Assembly: GCF_000972785.3 (NCBI RefSeq)
Contig: NZ_CP011253.3
Coordinates: 186,001-250,000 of the forward strand
DNA from: Pandoraea oxalativorans
Lineage (GTDB): Bacteria; Pseudomonadota; Gammaproteobacteria; Burkholderiales; Burkholderiaceae
Direction of reading: 5' to 3'
DNA: 64,000 bases
The notes beneath the pieces were generated by a model, which was not told where the DNA came from, ran no database searches, and saw only the letters and a program-made list of their open reading frames with translations. Position numbers and translations under genes: made by a program. Positions 56,172 to 64,000 of the stretch are shown here, in pieces. How positions within the stretch are numbered: position 1 is the first letter of the stretch; the number at the start of each line of letters is the position of its first letter.

Positions 56172-57641
56172 ATGTCCATCCAACAAGATCCGCAAGCCCC
56201 CACGATGCTGATCGCTGGCCAGCGCGTGAGCGCCAGCAACGGCGCAACGTTCGAGCGTCGCAATCCGCTCGACGGCCGGGTTGCATCGCGTGCCCCCGCA
56301 GCCACTGTCGAAGACGCCCGTGCTGCGGTGCGTGCCGCGTGGGACGTGTTCCCCGCGTGGTCGAACACCGGTCCGGGCGAGCGTCGCGCGCTGTTGATGA
56401 AGGCCGCCGACCAGCTCGAGGCGAAGGTCGAACAATTCCAGGCTGCGATGGCGGCGGAGACGGGGGCGTCCGGTCTGTGGGCGGGCTTCAACGTCCATCT
56501 CGCCGCACAAGGCCTGCGTGAAGCCGCTGCGATGACGACCCAGATCGCGGGCGAGATCATTCCGTCGGATGTACCGGGCAGTCTCGCAATGGGCGTGCGT
56601 CAGGCCGCAGGCGTGGTGCTGGGCATCGCACCGTGGAACGCGCCGGTCATTCTCGGCGAACGCGCGCTGGCGCTGCCGCTCGCTTGCGGCAACACCGTCG
56701 TGTTCAAGGGCTCGGAATTGTGCCCGGCTACGCACGGCCTGATTGCCGACGCGCTGGATGAAGCCGGTTTGCCGCCGGGCGTCGTGAACTTCATCACCAA
56801 CGCACCGAAGGACGCGGGCGCTATCGTCGAAGCGCTGATTGCAGAACCGGCCGTGCGCCGCGTGAACTTCACCGGCTCCACGCGCGTGGGACGCATCATC
56901 GCGGGGCTTTGCGCCGAACACCTCAAACCGGCCGTGCTTGAGCTGGGCGGCAAAGCGCCGTGCCTCGTGCTGGACGATGCCGATCTCGATGACGCAGTGA
57001 ACGGCGTGGCGTTTGGTGCGTTCGCCAACTCGGGCCAGATCTGCATGTCGACGGAGCGCATCGTCGTGGCCGAATCGATTGCCGACGCGTTCGTCGACAA
57101 GCTCGCCGCCAAGGCACGCTCGCTGCCGCTCGGCGATCCGCGCAAAGGCCCGGTCGTACTCGGTTCGGTCATCGATATGGCCACGGTCGAGCGGTGCAAC
57201 GCGCTGATCGACGACGCCCTCGCCAAGGGGGCGAAACTGCTGTGCGGTGGCCGCGCCGAGACCACGCTCATGCCCGCGACGTTGCTCGACCACGTCACGC
57301 CGGACATGGCGATCTACGCGCAAGAGTCGTTCGGCCCGGTCAAAGGCATCGTTCGCGTGAAGGACGACGAAGCCGCCATCGCCTGCGCCAACGACAACGC
57401 GTATGGCCTGTCGTCTGCCGTGTTTAGCCGCGACATTGCGCGCGCGATGGGCGTGGCCAAACGCATCGAGTCGGGCATCTGCCATATCAATGGCCCCACC
57501 GTGCACGACGAAGCGCAGATGCCGTTCGGCGGCGTGAAGTCGAGCGGCTGGGGACGCTTCGGCGGCAAAGCAGGCGTTCACGAATTCACCGAACTGCGCT
57601 GGATGACGGTGCAGACCACCCCGCGTCATTACCCGTTCTGA
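56172..57641 (+). CDS. Vanillin/salicylaldehyde/benzaldehyde-type aldehyde dehydrogenase
   Basis: The 489-residue NAD(P)-dependent enzyme has the catalytic Glu257 (LELGGKAP) and Cys291 (SGQICMSTER), the GIAPWNAP cofactor segment and the GSTRVG motif. SGQICMSTERIVV and HINGPTVHDEAQMPFGGVKSS (split around residue 450) are typical of the vanillin and salicylaldehyde subgroup. AAGGAG precedes the ATG. Placed directly after the decarboxylase, it should oxidise the aldehyde product to benzoate, vanillate or a related acid, feeding VanAB and LigAB next door. Exact substrate is inferred. Confidence 0.9.
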   Translation: MSIQQDPQAPTMLIAGQRVSASNGATFERRNPLDGRVASRAPAATVEDARAAVRAAWDVFPAWSNTGPGERRALLMKAADQLEAKVEQFQAAMAAETGASGLWAGFNVHLAAQGLREAAAMTTQIAGEIIPSDVPGSLAMGVRQAAGVVLGIAPWNAPVILGERALALPLACGNTVVFKGSELCPATHGLIADALDEAGLPPGVVNFITNAPKDAGAIVEALIAEPAVRRVNFTGSTRVGRIIAGLCAEHLKPAVLELGGKAPCLVLDDADLDDAVNGVAFGAFANSGQICMSTERIVVAESIADAFVDKLAAKARSLPLGDPRKGPVVLGSVIDMATVERCNALIDDALAKGAKLLCGGRAETTLMPATLLDHVTPDMAIYAQESFGPVKGIVRVKDDEAAIACANDNAYGLSSAVFSRDIARAMGVAKRIESGICHINGPTVHDEAQMPFGGVKSSGWGRFGGKAGVHEFTELRWMTVQTTPRHYPF

Positions 57642-57701
57642 CGTCACATCACCATACCGCCGCAGCCGGGAGACCGGAATAGACGGCCGGAGGAGACAAC
57701 C

Positions 57702-59069
57702 GTGTCACAACCGTTTGAAACCGCCCCTGCGGGGGCGAGCGCTGCATCCGCCGCATCCGGTCAGCCGCATGCGACCGATGCTTCGGCCGCACCGGCTGCT
57801 GCCGCCCCGAACTTCGGTCGCGTGGTCGCGGCGAGTTGCTTCGGCACCGCGATCGAGTGGTACGACTTTTTCGTCTACGGCTTTCTCGCCCCCATCGTGT
57901 TCGACCGGCTGTTCTTCCCGCAGCTCGACGCGATGACGGGCATGATCGCCGTGTTCGCCACCTTCGCCGTCGGCTTCCTCGCGCGGCCCATCGGCGGCAT
58001 CGTCTTCGGTCACTTCGGCGATCGCATCGGACGCAAGTCGATCCTGTTGTTCACGCTGATTCTGATGGGCGTGGCGACTACGCTCATCGGCCTGCTGCCC
58101 ACCTACGCGATGGTCGGCATGTGGGCGCCCATCATGCTCGTCACGCTGCGCTTTATTCAGGGCTTCGCGCTCGGCGGCGAGTCCGTGGGCGGGCTGCTGA
58201 TGACGGTCGAGGGCGCGCCTGCGCACTTGCGAGGTCTCTTCGGCGGGCTGATTCAGGCGGCAGGGCCGACGTCGATTGTCGGCGCGTCGCTCGCCATCGT
58301 GCTCATCACCCGTCTGCCGGAAGAGGACTTGCTGTCATGGGGCTGGCGTCTGCCGTTCCTCGTGAGTCTGCTGCTGGTGGCGCTTGGCACCTACGTGCGT
58401 CTGAAGGTCGAGGAGTCGCCCACGTTCAAGGCGGCGGAGCAGCATCGCGATATCGCGAAGGTGCCGGTGGCCGAGGTGCTCACGCATTACTGGCGCCCGA
58501 CGCTCGTCACGTTCTTCATCTGTCTGGCCGAGACGAGCTTCTTCTATCTGGTCGCGATCTTCTCGCTCTCGTACGGCACGAAAACGCTCGGCCTGCCGCG
58601 CAACGTGATGGCCGACGGCGTGCTGTACGCCAACATCCTCGCCATGCTCACGATTCCCGCGTTCGGCATGCTGTCGGACAAACTCGGACGCCGTCCGATG
58701 TTCCTGATGGGGCTCGCGGCCACGGCGCTCTTCATCTATCCGTTCTTCCTGATGATGGGCAGCAAGGAGACGGCACTTGTCGTGTGCGCCATCGTGATCG
58801 GCGCGGGCATCATCCACCCGATGATGTTCGGCCCGGAAGGCAGCTTCTTCTCGGAGCTGTTCGATACGCGCGTGCGCTTCTCGGGCGTGTCGCTCGGCAA
58901 GCAGATCGGGACGGCGATGGGCGGGGGGCTCGCGCCGATGATCGCCGCAAGCCTGCTGGCATGGAGTCACGGCGAGATCTGGCCCGTGATCGTCTACTTC
59001 CTGGTGCTCGCGGCCATGGCGCTGATCTCGACGGTGCTCGTGCGCGAGACGCGGCATCGGGTGATGTAA
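57702..59069 (+). CDS. MHS-type MFS transporter for an organic or aromatic acid
   Basis: The 455-residue inner-membrane symporter has 12 hydrophobic segments after a 38-residue Ala-rich N-tail. It carries the MHS-family elements GTAIEWYDFFVYGFLAP (TM1), GHFGDRIGRKS (loop 2-3) and ALGGESVGGLLM. It starts with GTG at 57702 behind GGAGGAG. It is the last gene of the decarboxylase operon, 60 nt after the dehydrogenase, and is closed by a terminator. Proton-coupled uptake of an aryl-glyoxylate, mandelate-like or benzoate-like acid is the best guess. Confidence 0.88.
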   Translation: MSQPFETAPAGASAASAASGQPHATDASAAPAAAAPNFGRVVAASCFGTAIEWYDFFVYGFLAPIVFDRLFFPQLDAMTGMIAVFATFAVGFLARPIGGIVFGHFGDRIGRKSILLFTLILMGVATTLIGLLPTYAMVGMWAPIMLVTLRFIQGFALGGESVGGLLMTVEGAPAHLRGLFGGLIQAAGPTSIVGASLAIVLITRLPEEDLLSWGWRLPFLVSLLLVALGTYVRLKVEESPTFKAAEQHRDIAKVPVAEVLTHYWRPTLVTFFICLAETSFFYLVAIFSLSYGTKTLGLPRNVMADGVLYANILAMLTIPAFGMLSDKLGRRPMFLMGLAATALFIYPFFLMMGSKETALVVCAIVIGAGIIHPMMFGPEGSFFSELFDTRVRFSGVSLGKQIGTAMGGGLAPMIAASLLAWSHGEIWPVIVYFLVLAAMALISTVLVRETRHRVM

Positions 59070-59094
59070 TGCACATCGGACGTCGATGAAAACA

Positions 59095-59136
59095 AACAGC
59101 CCCGCTCGGATGAAGACGCGGGGCTGTTCGTTTTTT
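59095..59136. terminator. Bidirectional terminator between the transporter gene and vanB
   Basis: Perfect arms AACAGCCCCGC and GCGGGGCTGTT (59095-59105 with 59118-59128), then CG and six T on the plus strand. A-rich sequence on the other side gives a T-rich end on the minus strand. Confidence 0.88.
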
Positions 59137-59151
59137 ACAGGACGACTTCGG

Positions 59152-60102
59152 TCAGAGATCGAGTACCAGCACGGGCGATTTGCTGCGCGAGCAGCACGGC
59201 AGGATCTGATCGTTGGCGGCACGTTCGTCATCGGTGAGATAGACGTCGCGGTGGTCGGGCGTGCCGTCGACAACACGGGTGAGGCATGTGCCGCACACGC
59301 CCTGCTCGCACGACATCTGCACTTCGACGCCTTGTGCAGCGAGTGCGGCGACGATGGTCTCGCCAACTTTCACGTCGATCACGCGGCCGCTCGAATGCAG
59401 CTTGACCTGAAACGGCTGGTCGCCTTCGCCGTCGGTGTTGGCCGACACCGGTGCGGCGAAGTACTCGCGACGCACGTTGCCTTCCGGCCATTGCGCGGCT
59501 TCTGCGCGCGCCAGCACGGCGTCGATGAAACCGGCCGGGCCGCACACGTACAAATGCTTGCCGCCGGACGGCTGCGCGAGAATCGCATCGAGATCTGCGC
59601 GCGCGCCTTCATTGTCGAAGTAGAACCGCGTCTTGTCGGCGATGCCAACGCTGGCGAAACGATCGCGAAAGGCCGTACGTGCAGGTTCGCGCGTGCAATA
59701 GTGCACTTCGAACGACGCACCACTCGCCGCCAGCGCTTCTGCCATGCAGAGGATCGGCGTCACGCCGATGCCGCCCGCGAGCAGAATGCTGTGCTTCGCG
59801 GTGTCCGCGAGCGGAAAGTGATTGCGCGGCGCGCTGATCTCGATCTCGGCGCCGACCGTCAGCGCATGCATGCCCACGGAGCCACCGCGCGATTGCGGAT
59901 CACGCAGCACGCCCACGCAGTAGCGATGCGTCTCGCCGGGGGCGTTGCACAGCGAGTACTGGCGGATGAGGCCATTGGGCACATGCACGTCGATGTGCGC
60001 CCCGGCGGTGAAGGTGGGCAGCGCGCTGCCGTCGACACTCACCAGTTCGAATTCGCAGATGTCGGTTGCGACATCGCGCTTGTTCGCCAGCCGGACTTTC
60101 AT
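59152..60102 (-). CDS. vanB: Vanillate O-demethylase reductase subunit
   Basis: VanB passes electrons from NADH to the oxygenase VanA. The 316-residue product has a ferredoxin-reductase-type flavin domain (RQYSLCNAPGE near residue 47). An NAD domain follows (LLAGGIGVTPILCMAEAL near residue 107, YVCGPAGF near 186). The C-terminal plant-type 2Fe-2S domain has CEQGVCGTC and a fourth Cys near the end. Its ATG overlaps the vanA stop by 4 nt. It is the last gene of the unit before the terminator. Confidence 0.92.
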   Translation of the reverse strand: MKVRLANKRDVATDICEFELVSVDGSALPTFTAGAHIDVHVPNGLIRQYSLCNAPGETHRYCVGVLRDPQSRGGSVGMHALTVGAEIEISAPRNHFPLADTAKHSILLAGGIGVTPILCMAEALAASGASFEVHYCTREPARTAFRDRFASVGIADKTRFYFDNEGARADLDAILAQPSGGKHLYVCGPAGFIDAVLARAEAAQWPEGNVRREYFAAPVSANTDGEGDQPFQVKLHSSGRVIDVKVGETIVAALAAQGVEVQMSCEQGVCGTCLTRVVDGTPDHRDVYLTDDERAANDQILPCCSRSKSPVLVLDL

Positions 60103-61160
60103 GCTGCGTTCTCCACACCGCCGGTCGCGGCACCCGCGCGCTCGGCGTCGATCAGACGGTCGAGCACCTTGCGCGACTGCACGCCACCTGCGTCGATGTT
60201 CAGCTTGAGAATCTTCTTCTCGGGATATGCCGACAGATTGCGCTGCTGCGCTTCGAGCACTTCCTGGTCTTCGGCAAAGATGCCGCCCTGTCCGCGCTTG
60301 ATGGCGGCCGTCAGCTCGGCGTCTTCAGGCTTGAAGTTGCGCGCCATGCCCCAGAAGTACCAGATCGATTCGTCGGTCTCCGGCGTGATGAAGTCGACGA
60401 CGATGCTGCCTGCCTTCTTGTCGGCAGGCGCGTCGTAGCCGCCATGACCCGCATGCGCGACACCGACTTCGATCATCACGTGACTCGGCGGCGTGAAACG
60501 GCACACCTGCCAGCGGTCGCACGGCACCTGATCGTCCAGACCGTTCGCGCGCAGTGCGCTCGCCCAGAACGGCGGTGCCTTGATGTTCTCCATGTGGCGC
60601 GCCGTGATGACCATGTCGCCTTCGACGGTCGTCTTCGGCGGCGCTTCTTCGATCTCTTCCTGGCCGATGCTCGTGGCGTGCACGTAGGTCTCGTGCGTCA
60701 GATCCATCAGGTTGTCGATCATCAGGCGATAGTCGCACTTGATGTGATAGAGACCGCCGCCGTACGCCCACTGCTCGCTCACGGCCCATTCGAGATGCGG
60801 GATCTCATCGGGGTTCGCGAGGGCTTCGTCGCCCGGCCAGACCCACACGAAGCCGTAACGCTCGACGCACGGGAACGCGCGCGTCTTCGGGAAGCCGCCG
60901 ACGCGCTGACCGACCATCTTCGTGCACTTGCCACCGCCATCGACAGTCAGGCCGTGATAGCCGCACACGAGGTGCCCGTCCTTCACGAAGCCCAGCGACA
61001 GCGCTGCGCCGCGATGCGGGCAGAAGTCTTCGAGCGCGGCGACTTTACCGTTGCCGTCGCGGAAGAACACCATTGCTTCGTTGCAGATCTTGCGGCCCAG
61101 CGGCTTCTCGGCGAACTCGTCGGCGGTGCATGCGACGTACCAGGTGTTTTTGAGGAACAT
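60099..61160 (-). CDS. vanA: Vanillate O-demethylase oxygenase subunit
   Basis: VanA is a Rieske non-heme iron oxygenase that converts vanillate to protocatechuate and formaldehyde. The 353-residue product has the Rieske ligands Cys47/His49 (FCPHRG) and Cys66/His69 (CGYHG). The mononuclear iron ligands His156 and His161 lie in the DLTHETYVH segment. The start is ATG 61160 (MFLKNTWYVACTADEF), with a GGAGAC-like ribosome site. It lies 99 nt downstream of the GntR gene in the same direction, so the three may form vanR-vanA-vanB. Other aryl-O-demethylases are possible but less likely. Confidence 0.93.
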   Translation of the reverse strand: MFLKNTWYVACTADEFAEKPLGRKICNEAMVFFRDGNGKVAALEDFCPHRGAALSLGFVKDGHLVCGYHGLTVDGGGKCTKMVGQRVGGFPKTRAFPCVERYGFVWVWPGDEALANPDEIPHLEWAVSEQWAYGGGLYHIKCDYRLMIDNLMDLTHETYVHATSIGQEEIEEAPPKTTVEGDMVITARHMENIKAPPFWASALRANGLDDQVPCDRWQVCRFTPPSHVMIEVGVAHAGHGGYDAPADKKAGSIVVDFITPETDESIWYFWGMARNFKPEDAELTAAIKRGQGGIFAEDQEVLEAQQRNLSAYPEKKILKLNIDAGGVQSRKVLDRLIDAERAGAATGGVENAA

Positions 61161-61259
61161 GATCGTTTGTCTCCTTGGTGCGCCTTCGGGTGGAGGGTTT
61201 GGCGCACTCTCGTTTCGATTGGGTTGAGTCGGATTAGGGGAGGGCGTGCGGGGCGTGTG

Positions 61260-61928
61260 TTAAAGCAACTGCGCGCCCATGCTGTGTTCCTGTGTGACGA
61301 TGTGTTCGCGGCACATGAATTCGGCGCGGTCGGGCTGGCGCGCGGCAATCGCCTCGACGATCGCGTGATGCTGACGATGCGCGTACGCGATGATGTCGGC
61401 GTACTGGCGTCGGTCCTCGTGACCGAACGCCACCGTGCGCGGGGCCACGAACGGCACCAGATTGCAGCGCGCGATAAACCCTTCGAGCAGCGGATTGCGT
61501 GCGCCGGTGACGAGCAGATCGTGAAAGCGCGCATTGAGCGACGCGTAGCCGATCTGCACTTCGGGCGTCATCCGATGGTCGGCCAGCAGCGCATCGCCCT
61601 CGGCCAGCAACTCGCGCAGTTGCGTCAGCAATTGCGCACTCGCGCCTTTCACGGCGAGCAGGCGCGCGGCATAGCCTTCGAGCGCGCCGCGCAGGTGCAA
61701 CGCTTCGACGCTCTCGTCACGGGTGTGCGCCCGCACCGCGTAGCCGCGTTGGCCGGCGCGCACCACCAGCCCTTCTTCCGCGAGCACCGGCAACGCCTGA
61801 CGCACCGGCATGCGCGAGACCCCCAGTTGCTCGGCCAGCTTGGCTTCGGCCAGACGCTCGCCCGGCGCGAGTTCGCCCTTGAGGATCATTTCGCGCAGTT
61901 GGACCGTGGTCGGTGTGGGATGCAGCAT
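61260..61928 (-). CDS. vanR: GntR/FCD-family regulator (VanR-like)
   Basis: The 222-residue protein has an N-terminal GntR winged helix (residues 1-70, with LAEAKLAEQLGVSRMPVRQAL) and an all-helical FCD ligand domain (about 80-215). In that domain, conserved residues near SLNARFHDLL and the His in AHRQHHAIVEAI would bind metal and ligand. VanR homologs repress vanAB and are released by vanillate. AAAGGAGACG precedes the ATG. Two GGGATCCC palindromes lie upstream in the divergent ligB interval, so it probably controls both directions. The identity as VanR rests on context and family. Confidence 0.8.
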   Translation of the reverse strand: MLHPTPTTVQLREMILKGELAPGERLAEAKLAEQLGVSRMPVRQALPVLAEEGLVVRAGQRGYAVRAHTRDESVEALHLRGALEGYAARLLAVKGASAQLLTQLRELLAEGDALLADHRMTPEVQIGYASLNARFHDLLVTGARNPLLEGFIARCNLVPFVAPRTVAFGHEDRRQYADIIAYAHRQHHAIVEAIAARQPDRAEFMCREHIVTQEHSMGAQLL

Positions 61929-61996
61929 GCGTCTCCTTTCGTTCGCTTACACGCGTGCCGGACAGACTGGGCTGGCCAGCACCGGCTTTTTTTCAT

Positions 61997-62064
61997 TATG
62001 GGATCCCGTAATTCGTAAACGCATCAGTAAATACCCTTGTTTATGCGAATACGGGATCCCGGAT
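61997..62064. promoter_or_regulatory. Paired GntR operators between vanR and ligB
   Basis: Two copies of GGGATCCC (62000-62007 and 62053-62060) have centres 53 bp apart, near five helical turns. They are part of a larger inverted repeat: GGGATCCCGTAATTCG (62000-62015) against CGAATACGGGATCCC (62046-62060), differing by one extra A. The interval is AT-rich and should hold the divergent promoters. Confidence 0.7.
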
Positions 62065-62142
62065 AGACTCGGCCCTGCATAAATTCGGGCCGTTTCATTC
62101 TGCGGCCCGGGCATGACAAGACAAGCAACGGAGACTTTCAGC

Positions 62143-62997
62143 GTGGCAAAGATCATTGGAGGGATCGGGACGTCGCACGTGCCGACCATCGGTGTGGCGT
62201 ACGACAAGGGCAAGCAGCAGGATCCCGCATGGGCGCCGCTGTTCCAGGGCTACGAGCCGGTGGCGAAGTGGCTCGCCGAGAAGCAGGCGGACGTGCTCGT
62301 GTTCTTCTACAACGATCACGCCACGACGTTCTTCTTCGACATGTACCCGACGTTCGCGCTCGGCGTGGGCGAGTCGTTCCCGATTGCCGACGAGGGCGCG
62401 GGTCTACGTCCGTTGCCGCCGATCCGGGGCGACGTGGCGTTGCAGGCGCATATCGCCGAGTCGCTCGTGAACGACGAGTTCGACATCACGGTGTTTCAGG
62501 ACAAACCGATCGATCACGGCTGCGCGTCGCCGCTGCCGTTGCTCTGGCCGCACAAGCCGGACTGGCCGGGCACGGTCGTGCCCATCGCCATCAACGTGCT
62601 GCAATACCCGCTGCCGACGGGCCGTCGCTGCTATCGCCTTGGACAGGCGGTGCGTCGCGCCATCGAGTCGTATCCGGAAGACCTGCGTGTGGTCGTCGTG
62701 GGGACGGGCGGTCTCTCGCATCAGATCCACGGCGAGCGCGCGGGCTACAACGACGAATCGTGGGATCGCGAATTCCTCGATCTGCTGGAGCGTGAGCCGG
62801 AGAAGCTGACCGAACTCAGGCACGTGGACTACGTCGAGCGTGGCGGCGCGGAGAGCGTCGAGCAAATCATGTGGCTGTCGATGCGTGGCGCGATGGGCCC
62901 GCGCATCAAGCGTCTGCACCTGAACTACTACCTCGCGACGACGACCGCCATGACCGTCGCGCTGTATGAAAACGACGCAGAGGATGCCGCCGCATGA
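62143..62997 (+). CDS. ligB: Protocatechuate 4,5-dioxygenase beta (catalytic) subunit
   Basis: This class III extradiol dioxygenase opens protocatechuate between C4 and C5 using Fe(II). The 284-residue product has the iron ligands His12 (GTSHVPTIG) and His59 (YNDHATTFF), and a Glu in the VERGGAESVE segment. A catalytic His is likely in TGGLSHQIHG. The GTG start at 62143 is preferred because GGAGA precedes it at 9 nt. It also puts His12 at the same number as in Sphingomonas LigB. ATG 62113 would add 10 residues. Its end overlaps ligA by 4 nt. A gallate or other extradiol dioxygenase is the alternative. Confidence 0.9.
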   Translation: MAKIIGGIGTSHVPTIGVAYDKGKQQDPAWAPLFQGYEPVAKWLAEKQADVLVFFYNDHATTFFFDMYPTFALGVGESFPIADEGAGLRPLPPIRGDVALQAHIAESLVNDEFDITVFQDKPIDHGCASPLPLLWPHKPDWPGTVVPIAINVLQYPLPTGRRCYRLGQAVRRAIESYPEDLRVVVVGTGGLSHQIHGERAGYNDESWDREFLDLLEREPEKLTELRHVDYVERGGAESVEQIMWLSMRGAMGPRIKRLHLNYYLATTTAMTVALYENDAEDAAA

Positions 62998-63353
62998 ATC
63001 CGCAACTCGAAGGCATTGAAGCGATCACCGGCACGTACGCATTCGATCTGCGTGTGAGCAACCGCACGCTCAAGCTCAATCGCTTCTTCTGGCACATGAT
63101 TCGCGCCGAGCATCGCGAGACGTACCTGAACGATCCCGTCGCCGCCATGACCGCTGCGGGGCTCACGGCCGACGAGCAGGCGATGGTGCAGGCGCAGGAC
63201 TGGCTCGGCCTCGTGCGTCATGGCGTGAACTTCTTCGTGCTGGAGAAGTTTGCGCGCGTGGTGCGCAAGACGAACCTCGAAGTCTATGCGCTTATGCGCG
63301 GCGAATCGCTCGACGCGTTTATGGCCACGCGTCGCGTGCCGACCATGCGCTGA
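62994..63353 (+). CDS. ligA: Protocatechuate 4,5-dioxygenase alpha subunit
   Basis: LigA is the small helical subunit that caps the LigB active site. The 119-residue product has the family segment LNRFFWHMIRAEHRETYL (about 28-45) and a conserved GLTADEQAMVQAQDW (about 55-69). ATGA overlap with ligB indicates coupled translation. The order here is catalytic subunit first, opposite to Sphingomonas ligAB. The next frame, a LysR regulator, starts 1 nt after its stop. Confidence 0.92.
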   Translation: MNPQLEGIEAITGTYAFDLRVSNRTLKLNRFFWHMIRAEHRETYLNDPVAAMTAAGLTADEQAMVQAQDWLGLVRHGVNFFVLEKFARVVRKTNLEVYALMRGESLDAFMATRRVPTMR

Positions 63354-63354
63354 C

Positions 63355-64000
63355 ATGGCGATCGATACCGCCATCAGTCTGACCACCGGGCGGCCCGCGC
63401 CCCGGCTCGCGTGTCACGAACGCGGCACGTGGAGCCGTGCGCCGCAGAGCAACGAGGCCACGCTGCTGGTTCGCAAGCTGCGCGGACTGCGCGCGATGGT
63501 CGCGGTGCTGGAGTGCGATTCCGTTGCACGTGCGGCCCGCATGCTGCATCTCTCGCAGTCGGCCGTTGCCCGTTCCATCTCGGACATCGAGGCGGAATTG
63601 GGTTTTCCGCTGTTTCATCGCAGCGCACGCGGGTTGATTCCGAACGCCGCCGGGCAACGGCTCGGCGTGCGCGCGACGCGTGCGCTCGCGGAGCTGGCGA
63701 ACGGCTATCGTGAAGCGTTCGCGGCCACCGCGTCGCAAGCGGACGGCGGCGCGCGTGCCGCAAGCCGGTTCGCGGCCGTGGTCGCGCCGCAGCAACTCAC
63801 GAGTTTCATCGCCGTTGCGGAACTGGGGAGCGGGCCGCTCGCGGCGACGCGTCTGCAATGCTCGCAGCCGACCATCCAGCGCAATCTCGATCAGCTTGAA
63901 GACCTCATCGGCATCAAGCTGTTCCGACGCACGCCGCGCGGCACGCGTCTGACCGACGAGGCCATTGCACTGCTCGGTCCCGTCAAACGCGCGCTCGCCG
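63355..64000 (+). CDS. LysR-type regulator with two tandem HTH domains (partial, runs off the right edge)
   Basis: The frame starts at ATG 63355, 1 nt after the ligA stop, and is still open at the window end (215 codons and one base). Two LysR-like winged helices follow one another. Residues 41-105 include SVARAARMLHLSQSAVARSI and ELGFPLFHRSARGL. Residues 147-212 include ATRLQCSQPTIQRNLDQLED and IGIKLFRRTPRGTRLT. A ~40-residue linker separates them. Ordinary LysR proteins have one such domain, so either the N-terminus is duplicated or the first copy is degenerate. An effector domain should follow outside the window. Placement behind ligBA suggests control of protocatechuate ring cleavage. Confidence 0.82.
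   Translation, partial: MAIDTAISLTTGRPAPRLACHERGTWSRAPQSNEATLLVRKLRGLRAMVAVLECDSVARAARMLHLSQSAVARSISDIEAELGFPLFHRSARGLIPNAAGQRLGVRATRALAELANGYREAFAATASQADGGARAASRFAAVVAPQQLTSFIAVAELGSGPLAATRLQCSQPTIQRNLDQLEDLIGIKLFRRTPRGTRLTDEAIALLGPVKRALA

Overview
The window is high-GC, densely coded bacterial chromosome. Its protein content (a gatCAB operon, mreBCD-mrdAB, hslVU followed by a RegBA-type pair, PPK2, a Burkholderia-like GatB and HslU, a protocatechuate 4,5-cleavage set) points to a betaproteobacterium of the Burkholderiales, most plausibly Pandoraea or a close Burkholderiaceae relative. The genus is inferred from remembered protein resemblance and was not searched. No rRNA, tRNA, CRISPR array or insertion sequence was seen.

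Layout. 1-1443 (minus): two tandem paralogous genes of unknown function; the first runs off the left edge. 1611-7870 (minus): the rod-shape and elongasome genes mreB, mreC, mreD, mrdA, rodA, closed by a strong terminator. 8420-12595 (plus): gatC, gatA, an orphan lipoprotein gene, gatB and a terminator. 12652-18019 (plus): a PPK2 kinase, then an RND adaptor and permease with no outer-membrane channel gene. 18509-27124 (plus): a compact type IVb (IncI thin-pilus-like) locus, pilS-pilL-pilN-pilO2-pilP-pilQ-pilR-prepilin peptidase. Its secretin gene carries an in-frame amber codon that cuts off the lipoprotein signal peptide. 27095-32427: a GMC oxidoreductase (minus), an AidB-type acyl-CoA dehydrogenase and a coniferyl-aldehyde-type dehydrogenase (plus). 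32571-39968: housekeeping genes metK (minus), lpxL, dapF, DUF484, xerC, rlmI (plus) and an EamA transporter (minus). 40087-45697 (plus): a zinc-homeostasis block of zur, a CobW/ZNG1 GTPase, a cysteine-poor dksA, a His-containing small protein and a ZnuD-like TonB receptor. Two look-alike palindromes in it are candidate Zur operators. 46037-54217: hslVU, a RegA/RegB-type redox two-component pair (minus), a PCu(A)C copper chaperone, a Cys-rich CWC protein (minus), argB, a diphthine-ammonia-ligase-like protein and a LysR regulator (minus). 54287-64000: an aromatic-catabolism island.

How the right-hand island fits together. A benzoylformate-decarboxylase-type enzyme yields an aldehyde. An aldehyde dehydrogenase of the vanillin/salicylaldehyde type oxidises it. 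An MHS-type transporter probably imports the acid. VanAB demethylates vanillate to protocatechuate, and LigAB opens the ring at the 4,5 bond. Control appears layered. A LysR protein faces the decarboxylase operon across a perfect dyad with a T-N11-A core. A GntR (VanR-like) protein faces ligBA across two GGGATCCC palindromes set in a large inverted repeat. A second LysR protein with two tandem DNA-binding domains follows ligA and runs off the right edge.

The most unusual observations are the amber-severed secretin signal peptide, the tandem unknown paralogs at the left edge, the double-HTH LysR protein, and the paired-operator architecture between vanRAB and ligBA.
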